From contig CAMNTH010000002.1 in NCBI GenBank assembly GCA_946557785.1, forward strand, positions 62,001 through 126,000: a stretch of 64,000 nucleotides of DNA, read 5' to 3'. Position numbers and translations under genes: made by a program. The stretch is from an uncultured Blautia sp. (GTDB lineage: Bacteria; Bacillota; Clostridia; Lachnospirales; Lachnospiraceae). The notes under the pieces were generated by a model. It worked only from the letters and a program-made list of their open reading frames with translations, did no database searches and was not told the origin of the DNA. Shown one piece after another: positions 52,135 to 60,435 of the stretch. Position 1 is the stretch's first letter, and each line of letters opens with the position of its first letter.

Positions 52135-53680
52135 ACAGAACCCCCTCCAATACTTCATCTCTCTTGATACCAAGCATATGCTGGCCAAGCTCATCTTCTG
52201 TTACATGTGCTGCATCATTAAAGAAACCTGCAAATTTTCCTTTGTACATAACTGCCAGGCGGTCGCTTAAAGAGAAAATCTCTGTCAGATCGGCAGAAAC
52301 CAGAATGACTGCGCAGCCTGCATCCCGGAATTCCAAAAGCCGCTGGCGGATAAATGCGGCGGCGCCTACGTCAATGCCCCGGGTTGGCTGGTTTGCAATA
52401 ATGATGTCAGGACAGGTAGAAAACTCTCTGGCAACGATCACCTTCTGAATATTGCCGCCGGAAAGCATTCCTACGTTCTGCTTCCTGGATCTGCATTTGA
52501 TCAGAAATTCCTGAATCAGTTCGTCACTGCGTTTTTCAATGGCTTTTCGCTTCAGCATCAGCTTACCGGAATAACGGTGTTTTTTGTACTGGTTGGAAAA
52601 AAGGTTTTCCTGGATACTTAAGTTTTTGGCACAACCGGATGTCATACGGTCTTCCGGAATATGGGAAAGATTCATGGAGCGGATATCACTAATGGAAGAA
52701 TGGGCAATATCCTTTCCTTTAATTTCAATAATTCCTTTATACTTCTTATTTAAGCCTGTCAATGCATCAATAAGCTCTGTCTGTCCGTTTCCCTCTACGC
52801 CGGCAATTCCAAGGATCTCTCCTCCTTTTATATCAAAAGAAAGATCATCTACCTTTAAAACACCCTGGGAATTGTTTACGGTAAGATTACGCACCTTGAG
52901 AAGAACCTGTTCCGTGAGCTGCTGGTCATTTTTCTCAAATGTCAGAGAAACCTCCCGGCCTACCATCAGCTTGGACATTTCCTGGGTAGTAATGTCCGCT
53001 ACTTCATAGGTACCCATGCTCCTGCCGCTTCTCATAATGGTGGCGCGGTCACAGATTTTTTTGATCTCATCCAGCTTATGGGAAATAAAGATAATGGTAT
53101 GTCCTTTTTCCCGAAGTTTCATAAGCTGGATAAATAATTCATCTGTTTCCTGAGGAGTCAGGACTGCGGTTGGCTCGTCCAGGATTAAAATTTCTGCTCC
53201 GCGGTACAGCGCTTTAAGAATTTCCACCTTTTGTTTGATGCCCACCGGAATCTCTTCTACTTTGTCTTTTACATTAATATCAAAATTATATTCCTTTGCG
53301 ATATTTTGGGCAGATTCCACTGCCTTGTCCATGTCAATAAAGATTCCCCTCCTGGGTGCTACGCCGAGAATGATATTTTCAGCCACAGAAAGGGAAGGAA
53401 CAAGCATAAAATGCTGATGCACCATACCGATGCCTTTGCTGATGGCATCCTGCGGAGACTTTATCGTAACAGGCGCTCCGTTTAAGATGAGTTCACCTTG
53501 GTCGGGAGACTCAATGCCGAACAGTACTTTCATCAGGGTACTTTTCCCTGCTCCGTTTTCGCCAAGCAAAGCATGGATCTCTCCTTTGCGAAGCTCCAGG
53601 GATACATCTTCATTTGCAACCACGCCATTGCCGTAGATTTTCATGATGTGGTTCATCTGTAATACGGCTTGATTTTCCAA
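52127..53680 (-). CDS. BMP-type nucleoside ABC transporter ATPase (two ATP-binding domains)
   Basis: 517 residues. First cassette (about 1-250): Walker A GENGAGKST, Walker B LILDEPTAVL. Second cassette (about 265-510): degenerate Walker A GVEGNGQTE, signature LSGGNIQKV. This asymmetry is normal for the YufO/NupO and ribose-type ATPases. A 150-bp gap with a strong hairpin separates it from the binding-protein gene upstream. Confidence 0.93.
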   Translation of the reverse strand: MENQAVLQMNHIMKIYGNGVVANEDVSLELRKGEIHALLGENGAGKSTLMKVLFGIESPDQGELILNGAPVTIKSPQDAISKGIGMVHQHFMLVPSLSVAENIILGVAPRRGIFIDMDKAVESAQNIAKEYNFDINVKDKVEEIPVGIKQKVEILKALYRGAEILILDEPTAVLTPQETDELFIQLMKLREKGHTIIFISHKLDEIKKICDRATIMRSGRSMGTYEVADITTQEMSKLMVGREVSLTFEKNDQQLTEQVLLKVRNLTVNNSQGVLKVDDLSFDIKGGEILGIAGVEGNGQTELIDALTGLNKKYKGIIEIKGKDIAHSSISDIRSMNLSHIPEDRMTSGCAKNLSIQENLFSNQYKKHRYSGKLMLKRKAIEKRSDELIQEFLIKCRSRKQNVGMLSGGNIQKVIVAREFSTCPDIIIANQPTRGIDVGAAAFIRQRLLEFRDAGCAVILVSADLTEIFSLSDRLAVMYKGKFAGFFNDAAHVTEDELGQHMLGIKRDEVLEGVLYE

Positions 53681-53757
53681 ATCTATTCACCCCGTCTCTC
53701 TTCTTATTTTGAACTTCATAGCCTGCCTTTGGCAGTTCCTATATAGTTCCGTAAACG

Positions 53758-53800
53758 GGAAAATCCAGTCCCGGGCCATTTACCCGGAACTGGATTTTCC
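53758..53800 (-). terminator. Intra-operon hairpin between the BMP gene and the ATPase gene
   Basis: 12-bp perfect arms GGAAAATCCAGT/ACTGGATTTTCC enclose a second stem CCGGG/CCCGG. Such attenuators or mRNA-stabilising hairpins usually keep binding-protein mRNA above transporter mRNA. Only partial T-run follows on the - strand. Confidence 0.65.
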
Positions 53801-53831
53801 AAGCCCTTAGCTGTTATGCATTTTTAATTTC

Positions 53832-54956
53832 TCATTTCACTTTTACGGAATCAATGAGGGCCTGAATATCGTCTTCGCTCATAGCATTGTCGCCAAGAGC
53901 TGTAGGAACAACGATTTCACCTGATGTAATCTTTTCCTGAAGTTCAGAAACCTTTGTACGGATTGCTTCCGGAACTATTTCTTCATAATGAGCATCCTGA
54001 AGAAGTTCAACACCGCCCTCTGCAAATCCCAGGTATTCAAGCTGGCCATATGCAAGCTCGCCTTCCATGTCAAGCTTGATGGCACGGATCAGGGAGTTTC
54101 CAACATTTTTAAGAGCGGAGGTAGGAATGTTTGCTGCATAGTCAGGAAGCAGGGTGGCCTGGTCGGAGTCAACGCCGAATGCGTATTTTCCTGCATCTAC
54201 AGCTGCCTCAATCTGTCCGAGACCTGCACTTCCGGCTACGTTAAATCCAACGTCAGCCCCGTTCTGGTACTGGGTCAGAGCCATATCCTTTCCTGCAGCG
54301 GAATCATAAAAGTTTCCAACATATGCGAGGGCAACCTGGATCTCTTCGTCAGTATCTTTTGCACCCTGGATATATCCTACCAGGAAGTCGTTGATAACGG
54401 AGTTTTCCATACCGCCAAGGAAACCGATGATCTTGTTGGAAGGATCTGCTTTGTCAAGGCTTTCGTCTGTGGTCATCATAGCTGCTGCTGCACCTACCAG
54501 ATAGGAAACCTCGTTCTGTTTGTACATAACGTTATAAACATTCTCTCCGCCGGCGCTGAAGTCAAAAGCTTCATCAAAGTAGATGAATTTCTGATCCGGG
54601 TAATCAGCGGAAGCGTTGGTCAGGGCATCCAGCATCTGGAAGGTACCAACGATAATAACGTCATAAGAGCCGTCATCGCAGTAATCGTAAAGGGTTGGTT
54701 CCCATTTTGCCTCGTCAGCGGATGTTGCACCCATCTGCTCTACCTTAAATGTGAACTTGTCCTCTCCCAATTCTTCCTGCAGCTTGGTAAGTCCTTCGTT
54801 TGCAGAGTCATAGAAAGATTTGTCACCGAGAGTACCGTTTAAAAGCAGGGCTGCCTTGTATGGTTCTCCGTCTTCAGCGTGGACAGGAATTGTCACAACC
54901 CCCATTGACACTGCCATTGCAGCACTTAAAGTTACTGCTAACATTCTTTTTTTCAT
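53832..54956 (-). CDS. BMP-family nucleoside-binding protein without lipobox
   Basis: 374 residues. The N-terminal signal peptide KKRMLAVTLSAAMAVSMG ends PVHAED with no Cys near the cleavage site, so it looks like a free secreted rather than lipid-anchored protein. The BMP (PF02608) fold: LLLNGTLGDKSFYDSANEG, IGFLGGMENSVINDF, NVAGSAGLGQIEAAVDAG. Partner of the ATPase and two permeases downstream; it follows the ADP-ribosylglycohydrolase gene after 13 bp. GGAGG precedes the ATG. Confidence 0.92.
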   Translation of the reverse strand: MKKRMLAVTLSAAMAVSMGVVTIPVHAEDGEPYKAALLLNGTLGDKSFYDSANEGLTKLQEELGEDKFTFKVEQMGATSADEAKWEPTLYDYCDDGSYDVIIVGTFQMLDALTNASADYPDQKFIYFDEAFDFSAGGENVYNVMYKQNEVSYLVGAAAAMMTTDESLDKADPSNKIIGFLGGMENSVINDFLVGYIQGAKDTDEEIQVALAYVGNFYDSAAGKDMALTQYQNGADVGFNVAGSAGLGQIEAAVDAGKYAFGVDSDQATLLPDYAANIPTSALKNVGNSLIRAIKLDMEGELAYGQLEYLGFAEGGVELLQDAHYEEIVPEAIRTKVSELQEKITSGEIVVPTALGDNAMSEDDIQALIDSVKVK

Positions 54957-54969
54957 TGTTCGTCCTCCT

Positions 54970-56364
54970 TTATTTGTGTGCTTTTTTTATACTGGATAAA
55001 GTATCATGAACCAATTCATCCAGGCTGATAGAACGGAATTTTCCACGCATGTAGGTGTCCAGTCTTTCAAAAGCCGGATGAAGCAGTTCATTTGGAATGA
55101 TACCCATTCCCTTTTGGATTGCCGGAATCGGCATGATCATTCCTGCATTGCAGTCCACGTCAATTCCGCACATAGTGATAATGTGAAGGGTTTCCCGGAA
55201 ATCCCCCTTTCCGTAATACAGTGCAATGATCTCGCAGCATGCATTAGGATATGTATGAATCCAATTGTACCGCTGGTATTTCTCCTGGCACTTTTTCAGT
55301 GCTTCTGGCCATGTATCATATTTCCCGCAGCATTCCCATGCGAATGAGATGACAGAATAGTATTCACTGTCTGCAGGGATCATGGACATGGCTTTTTGGA
55401 TGATCTGCAAAATATCCGTTTCTGTAAAGGCCAGGGAAGTCATAACTGCATTAAATATTTCTCCAAGGATTCCATTGTTAGCATGGGATACCTCTGCGTC
55501 CCTCCAAGCAAGGGCTGCTGCCAGTGCCGGATCTCCTGGTGCTGCCATTCCGCAGATCCCGCCGCGCATCTGTGCACCGATCCATTCATTGAAGGGATTC
55601 CGGAAGGTACCGCTTTGGGGCGGAAAAATACCGTTCTTGATATTCCGGATGGCGATTTCTTCCGCGGACCAGCCGCAGGGAATCAGTCCTACCCAGGAAA
55701 GGGCAATATCCTGGGATGTTACCTCGTATCCTTTTTTGGAAAAGGCATCTAAAAATGCCAGTTCAAAAGTAATATCGTCATTATATGTATTGGGTTCCCG
55801 CAGATATCCCCGAACATCTCCAAAAGCCTTCCGGAGATTATCGTAGGTGTAGCCTTCCACCATAGTTCCCATGGCCCCGCCAATGAGCTGTGAGAGCCAT
55901 CCTGCCCGAATCTGCTCTTCAAAAGCTTGGCTATCCAGAGAAACCTCCCGTGCCTTTGGAAAATCAACGGAAGCGGCATACTGCTCAAAAGAATGATAAC
56001 AGGTATAATTCCAGTATGGGGAATCAGGATCCTTTTCTGCCTGTGCAAGCTCTCTGCGCAGAAGAGCCGAAACTTCATGCAGCCGGACAAAATCCCCGTC
56101 TTTGTGAGCGTCCAGGCCTTCGCACAGAAAACGATATCCCTCATCGCTTACACGGTAACCGCGGTTTTCAAGCGCTTGTACGGCAGCGATCATAATTTTT
56201 TCCGGTGCGCCGGAACCAGGAACATTGCTTCCCCAGTCAAGAGAGAGATTGTCATCGTAAAAGCGGGATACGTCTACATTATCTGTCCAGGTCTGTTCTT
56301 CTTCCTTTCGAACCACAGGTCTGGCATTTGTAAAAATATCCTGTGCCATTTCCCAAGCCTTCAT
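54970..56364 (-). CDS. ADP-ribosylglycohydrolase (DraG/ARH) family protein
   Basis: 464 residues. An N-terminal region of about 155 precedes the DraG-like helical domain with GGAMGTMVEGYTYD, NDDITFELAFLDAF (metal-binding Asp pair) and GIDVDCNAGMIM (DxD, second metal site). Members cleave N-glycosidic bonds to ADP-ribose, and some groups probably act on other ribosides. As first gene of the transporter operon it may be a nucleoside N-ribohydrolase or work on imported ADP-ribosyl compounds. No signal peptide. GGGGGATGGAATG start. Confidence 0.85.
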   Translation of the reverse strand: MKAWEMAQDIFTNARPVVRKEEEQTWTDNVDVSRFYDDNLSLDWGSNVPGSGAPEKIMIAAVQALENRGYRVSDEGYRFLCEGLDAHKDGDFVRLHEVSALLRRELAQAEKDPDSPYWNYTCYHSFEQYAASVDFPKAREVSLDSQAFEEQIRAGWLSQLIGGAMGTMVEGYTYDNLRKAFGDVRGYLREPNTYNDDITFELAFLDAFSKKGYEVTSQDIALSWVGLIPCGWSAEEIAIRNIKNGIFPPQSGTFRNPFNEWIGAQMRGGICGMAAPGDPALAAALAWRDAEVSHANNGILGEIFNAVMTSLAFTETDILQIIQKAMSMIPADSEYYSVISFAWECCGKYDTWPEALKKCQEKYQRYNWIHTYPNACCEIIALYYGKGDFRETLHIITMCGIDVDCNAGMIMPIPAIQKGMGIIPNELLHPAFERLDTYMRGKFRSISLDELVHDTLSSIKKAHK

Positions 56365-56497
56365 TCCATCCCCCCTGTCCTATTTTTTGAAAATACTGAT
56401 TTTAAGTATTTAATTACTCAGTAAGTACATTCATTTTACAATAAAAGCGGGAAAATTACCATACTTTTTTCAAACTTCATAAAATATTATGTCTGTC

Positions 56498-56526
56498 TTG
56501 CAATTTTTTCCTATCTATGTCATATT
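56498..56526 (+). promoter_or_regulatory. Candidate promoter of the DMT transporter pair
   Basis: TTGCAA (56498-56503), 17-bp spacer, CATATT (56521-56526), 30 bp before the first ATG. The divergent gap (56365-56556) shows no clear promoter for the ADP-ribosylglycohydrolase. Confidence 0.5.
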
Positions 56527-56556
56527 AGAGAACAGAAAATAAAAAGGAGGTTTTTC

Positions 56557-56979
56557 ATGTACGCTTTTTTTACTTTGATCGCAGGTGCATGCCAGTCTGC
56601 AATGGCAAGCTTTAACGGCATGATCACCAATTACCTTGGTATGTTCGGCATGAGTCTTGTTGTTCATATGATCGGCGGACTTCTGCTGATTCTCTATATG
56701 AAGCTTTTTGTCCACGAGAAACTTAAGATCACAGGTATGCCATGGTACCTTTATTCCGCAGGTTTTTTTGGAATTTTTCTGGTTGCAAGCTCCAGCTATT
56801 GTATAGGAGCTTTGGGAGTTTCTGTTACTACCTGCATTTCCGTTACAGGGCAAATGGTTATTTCTGCAGTCATCGACCATTTCGGCTGGTTCAGTGTTCC
56901 GAAGATTCCCTTTAATCCCAAAAGAATTCCCTGTTTCCTTCTGATTCTTGCGGGTCTTATTATCATCAACCTGGCCTGA
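56557..56979 (+). CDS. Half-size DMT-superfamily transporter (DUF606/YdcZ-like), subunit 1
   Basis: 140 residues, four or five membrane segments (FFTLIAGACQSAMASFNG, VVHMIGGLLLILYM, GIFLVASSSYCIGALGV, IPCFLLILAGLIIINLA). Homologous to the next gene; such paired half-transporters are expected to form a heterodimer with opposite topologies. Substrate unknown; the nucleoside genes around suggest a base, nucleoside or metabolite exporter or importer. AAAAGGAGG site. Confidence 0.82.
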   Translation: MYAFFTLIAGACQSAMASFNGMITNYLGMFGMSLVVHMIGGLLLILYMKLFVHEKLKITGMPWYLYSAGFFGIFLVASSSYCIGALGVSVTTCISVTGQMVISAVIDHFGWFSVPKIPFNPKRIPCFLLILAGLIIINLA

Positions 56980-57001
56980 AGCCTGGCAGAAAGGAGTTTC
57001 T

Positions 57002-57436
57002 ATGTCATTTATTTTGACCCTTGCTTTTATTAACGGCTGTGCCACCGTGATTTCCAAAATGATCAATTACCGCTGTACCAAGGTTCTTGGTACATACAAC
57101 GGTTCTCTTGTAAATTATGCGGTTGCCTCCCTGCTGTCCTTTGGCCTTATGCTGGTCTCTCAGAACTTTGAGATTGATTTCTATTCTTTTACACAGGCTC
57201 CCTGGTGGATGTATCTTGGAGGTGCCTTTGGCATTATTGCATTTATCATCTCCATGATCACTCTCACCCGTTTAAATGTAATGGAATCCACCATACTCCT
57301 TTTGGCAGGACAGCTTACAGCAGGCATTTTGTTTGATGCCTTTGTATTCGGCAGCCTGAATCCTTTGAAAATCTTCGGGATTGTTCTTGTAGCAGCAGGT
57401 ATTATCTGGGATAACCGGATTTCGCAAAAAAGATAG
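57002..57436 (+). CDS. Half-size DMT-superfamily transporter (DUF606/YdcZ-like), subunit 2
   Basis: 144 residues from ATG 57002 behind AAAGGAG; an upstream frame from 56948 is overlap. Four or five membrane segments, N-terminus FILTLAFINGCATVISKM resembling the partner's start. It ends 2 bp before the stop of the convergent phosphorylase gene. Confidence 0.82.
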   Translation: MSFILTLAFINGCATVISKMINYRCTKVLGTYNGSLVNYAVASLLSFGLMLVSQNFEIDFYSFTQAPWWMYLGGAFGIIAFIISMITLTRLNVMESTILLLAGQLTAGILFDAFVFGSLNPLKIFGIVLVAAGIIWDNRISQKR

Positions 57437-57438
57437 TG

Positions 57439-58215
57439 CTACTGATTTTCTTTGTCTGCTGCTATCAGGCGGCGGAGTGCACCGATCCCTGCCCGTACTG
57501 CCATGTCCGTATCATGGGCCTGGGGATTATCCAGTCCCTTTTTGGCACGTTCCTGGTTGGCCACCACAAGAAAGGCAGAGCCGCAGCGTACGCGAAGATA
57601 GCTTGCTACTGTGAAAAGAGCTGCGGATTCCATCTCTGAGGCCAGTGTACCAAGGCGAAGCCATGCTTCCCATTTATTTAGCAGCTCGTAGCTTACCGGT
57701 TTTGTTTCAGGGGAATGCTGTCCATAGAAGGAATCCTTACATTCCACGATTCCCGTATGACAAATGGCGCCTGCTTCTTTTGCAGAATCCCTTAGGGCGT
57801 TAACCACATCCAGGTCTGCCACTGCAGGAAATTCAATGGGGGCATATTCCTTACTGGTTCCCTCCATACGGATGGCGCCTGTGGCTACCACGATATCTCC
57901 GCCTTTTACCGAAAGATCCATTCCCCCGCAGGTTCCCACGCGCACAAAGGTATGGGCACCGCACTGAACCAGCTCCTCCATGGCAATAGATGCGGATGGG
58001 CCTCCGATTCCGGTAGAAGTGACGCTGACTTTCTCACCATCCAGATAGCCTGTATAGGTCACGTATTCTCTGCTGCTTGCAACCAGGACCGGATCGTCAA
58101 AGTATTTGGCAATGGATGCACACCGGCCCGGATCACCGGGAAGGATTACGTATTTTCCCACTTCCCCTGGTGCAGCCTGAATGTGATAAAGCTTTCCGTC
58201 ATTTGAATAAACCAT
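57439..58215 (-). CDS. Nucleoside phosphorylase, uridine phosphorylase-like
   Basis: 258 residues of the PNP/UDP superfamily: [41 protein letters not shown] (phosphate and ribose sites), [13 protein letters not shown]. Closer to uridine phosphorylase than to DeoD, but pyrimidine or purine preference is uncertain. Transcribed after the flavodoxin-like gene with a 53-bp gap. Confidence 0.9.
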   Translation of the reverse strand: MVYSNDGKLYHIQAAPGEVGKYVILPGDPGRCASIAKYFDDPVLVASSREYVTYTGYLDGEKVSVTSTGIGGPSASIAMEELVQCGAHTFVRVGTCGGMDLSVKGGDIVVATGAIRMEGTSKEYAPIEFPAVADLDVVNALRDSAKEAGAICHTGIVECKDSFYGQHSPETKPVSYELLNKWEAWLRLGTLASEMESAALFTVASYLRVRCGSAFLVVANQERAKKGLDNPQAHDTDMAVRAGIGALRRLIAADKENQ

Positions 58216-58268
58216 ACTAAAGTTCCTCTCTTTCTATTGTTTTGCTTCTGGCACTATTGCTTTTTCTT

Positions 58269-58865
58269 CTAGCATAATTGGATGCATAGTTCCTCAACTT
58301 TTCTTAATGCAGACTGCATGATGGCGGCACAGTCCAGTTCTGCAACGTCCACCCCGTCAGCAGCTGCAGCATAAAATTTCTGTATGCCGAAAAATCTGGA
58401 GACTGCCTCCATATAGGTGGTTCCCTGTTCCATATCCGTACCTTCCCAGATACCTCCTCTTGTAGTAAGAAACAGCATCCATTTACCATTACAGATTCCT
58501 TTCAGTCCATTTTCTGTGGCAATAAATGTAATTCCGTCAGCGGAAATATTTTCGATATATACTTTAAGAACAGCAGGAACGCTTAAGTCCCAGAAGGGAG
58601 CTGCTATAATTACCCCGTCAGCCTGCTGAAACTGCCGGCCAAGGACAAACAAAGGTGCATCATATTGACCCTTGGCCAGGAGTTCATCCCGTTCTTTCAG
58701 GGTTTCTGTATTCCAGTACTTTAGATTCATATCCATTAATGATAAAATGTCAAAGCTCCAGTCAGGATGCAGACTGCCAAAAGTCTCAAGGGCTTTGTCA
58801 AGCAGCTTTTTCGTCCTGGATTCACTGCGGCGTACGCAGGCATCAATAACCAATATTTTTTTCAA
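58269..58865 (-). CDS. Flavodoxin-like NAD(P)H oxidoreductase
   Basis: 198 residues of the flavodoxin-like (NADPH quinone reductase/AzoR-type) fold: ILVIDACVRRSESRTKKL at the N-terminus, APFWDLSVPAVLKVYIENI (FMN phosphate side), LFLTTRGGIWEG. Electron acceptor unknown. Divergent from the second deaminase; co-transcribed with the phosphorylase. GGAGGTGATG site. Confidence 0.87.
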   Translation of the reverse strand: MKKILVIDACVRRSESRTKKLLDKALETFGSLHPDWSFDILSLMDMNLKYWNTETLKERDELLAKGQYDAPLFVLGRQFQQADGVIIAAPFWDLSVPAVLKVYIENISADGITFIATENGLKGICNGKWMLFLTTRGGIWEGTDMEQGTTYMEAVSRFFGIQKFYAAAADGVDVAELDCAAIMQSALRKVEELCIQLC

Positions 58866-58902
58866 AATTTACATCACCTCCAGATAAATACTTGTCTCTT
58901 TT

Positions 58903-58937
58903 AGTATAACGAATTTGTACAATATGAACAAGTGACA
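58903..58937. promoter_or_regulatory. Back-to-back promoters with a shared semi-palindrome
   Basis: Minus strand: TTGTTC (58926-58931), 17 bp, TATACT (58903-58908). Directly adjacent on the plus strand: GTGACA (58932-58937), 17 bp, TATACT (58955-58960). TTGTACAATATGAACAA (58915-58931) reads nearly the same on both strands (13 of 17) and overlaps the minus -35: a possible operator. Confidence 0.65.
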
Positions 58938-58960
58938 ATGGAAAAATTTTTCGTTATACT
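58932..58960 (+). promoter_or_regulatory. Promoter of the second deaminase gene
   Basis: GTGACA, 17-bp spacer, TATACT (58955-58960); the leader is about 40 bases. Confidence 0.7.
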
Positions 58961-59003
58961 ATATTTAGCTCAGGAATGCATTTTACAGGAGGTAACAAAT
59001 CAA

Positions 59004-60356
59004 ATGAAAATCCTTTTAAAAAACGCCATGGTGATTACCATGAATGAGAAAAGAGAGGTTTACCGGGAAGGAAGCATTCTCATTGAAGATGATAAAATTA
59101 CGAAGGTGGGACATTTTGATTTTCCGGATGACTGTGATGAAATTATGGACTGCAAAGGCAGGACGATCATGCCAAGCTTTGTTAATACTCACACACACAC
59201 CTCACAGCAGCTTGCGAGAGGCCTTGCCGATGACGTGGATCTTCTGACCTGGCTTCATGACCGGATTTGGCCTTATGAAAGCAATATGACGGAAGAAGAC
59301 TCTTATATTTCCACTCTTTTGTTTTGTGTGGAGCAGATTAAGGCTGGCTGCACCTCCATTGCAGAGCCTGGAGGCCAGTTTGTTTCTGGAATGGCAAAGG
59401 CCATTGCCCAGGCTGGTATCAGGGGAAAGCTTGCAAAATCCGTTATGGACTGCGGTGATGGGCTTCCGGGACCGTGGCAGCATACTACAGAAGAAGAGCT
59501 TGCCATTCAGGAAGAGGATCTGAAGAAGTTCCACAATACTGCGGATGGCAGGGTAAAGGTGTGGTTTGGCATCCGTACTATTTTCAATGCAACGGACGAA
59601 CTCCTTCTAAGGACTAAGGAACTGGCGGATAAATACGGTGTGGGAGTTCATATGCATATTGCGGAGGCAAAGGCTGAAGTGGAATATGCAAAGGCAACCA
59701 GAGGCGCCACCACAGTAGCTCATTTGAATGATCTGGATTTTCTGGATAAGAATATTATGGCAGCCCATGCCGTATGGCTTACCAATGAAGAGGTGGAAAT
59801 GTTCCGGGAGCATGAGGTAAAGGTTTCCCACAACCCCGCTTCTGCCATGCGTGTCCTTGGCTTTGCAAAAATTCCCCGTATGCTTCGGGAAGGAATCTGC
59901 GTAACCATCGGAACAGACGGAACTCCCACAAATAACCGCATGAACATGGTGGATGAAATGTGGGTGACTTCCCTGATCCACAAGGGCTGGCGCCTGGAGC
60001 CGGACGTGGTAAAAGCCGAAGAAATCCTTGCAATGGCCACCATTAACGGTGCTAAGGCCGTTGGGGAGGAGGATCTTTACGGGAGTCTGGAGGTTGGAAA
60101 GAAGGCGGATTTGATTATCATTAATCCAAATTCCAGTGCGGATATGATTCCCGTTCATGATCCCATTGCCAACCTGGTTACTTCCATGCACAGTACGAAT
60201 ATAGAATGTACCATGTGCAACGGACGCTGGCTGATGAAAAATCGTGTACTGCTTACACTGGATGAGGAAGCCATTCTCCGTGAAGGCAGGGAACATGCAA
60301 AAGCTATCTGCGAGCGGGGAGGAATCCTTCTGCCGGATAGGTTCCCTATGCAATAG
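59004..60356 (+). CDS. SAH/MTA/5'-deoxyadenosine deaminase-like amidohydrolase
   Basis: 450 residues from ATG 59004 behind AGGAGG; the frame open from 58932 includes the promoter. Metal site NTHTHTSQQLARG, WLHDRIWPYES, MHIAEAKAE, HAVWL and GTDGTPTNNRMN fit the MtaD/ DadD group that deaminates S-adenosylhomocysteine, methylthioadenosine or 5'-deoxyadenosine. Exact substrate cannot be told. Monocistronic, ended by a strong terminator. Paralogue of the gene at 47816. Confidence 0.88.
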   Translation: MKILLKNAMVITMNEKREVYREGSILIEDDKITKVGHFDFPDDCDEIMDCKGRTIMPSFVNTHTHTSQQLARGLADDVDLLTWLHDRIWPYESNMTEEDSYISTLLFCVEQIKAGCTSIAEPGGQFVSGMAKAIAQAGIRGKLAKSVMDCGDGLPGPWQHTTEEELAIQEEDLKKFHNTADGRVKVWFGIRTIFNATDELLLRTKELADKYGVGVHMHIAEAKAEVEYAKATRGATTVAHLNDLDFLDKNIMAAHAVWLTNEEVEMFREHEVKVSHNPASAMRVLGFAKIPRMLREGICVTIGTDGTPTNNRMNMVDEMWVTSLIHKGWRLEPDVVKAEEILAMATINGAKAVGEEDLYGSLEVGKKADLIIINPNSSADMIPVHDPIANLVTSMHSTNIECTMCNGRWLMKNRVLLTLDEEAILREGREHAKAICERGGILLPDRFPMQ

Positions 60357-60366
60357 GATATACGAA

Positions 60367-60398
60367 ATAAAGGCACCATAACCGGTGCCTTTATTCTT
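60367..60398. terminator. Terminator between the deaminase and the sugar permease
   Basis: Perfect 11-bp arms ATAAAGGCACC/GGTGCCTTTAT, loop ATAACC, then TCTTGCC. The A-rich left side makes it suitable for both converging transcripts. Confidence 0.85.
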
Positions 60399-60435
60399 GC
60401 CATATTCTTTTCTCGCTTTAGATTTTGATAAATCG

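Noticed and set aside
53988-54842. Long open frame of 284 codons opposite the BMP-binding protein gene
   Set aside because: Antisense shadow of a well-conserved gene, no ribosome site and codon use typical of a complementary frame.
59607-60353. Open frame of 248 codons opposite the second deaminase
   Set aside because: Antisense shadow; the forward frame carries all deaminase motifs.
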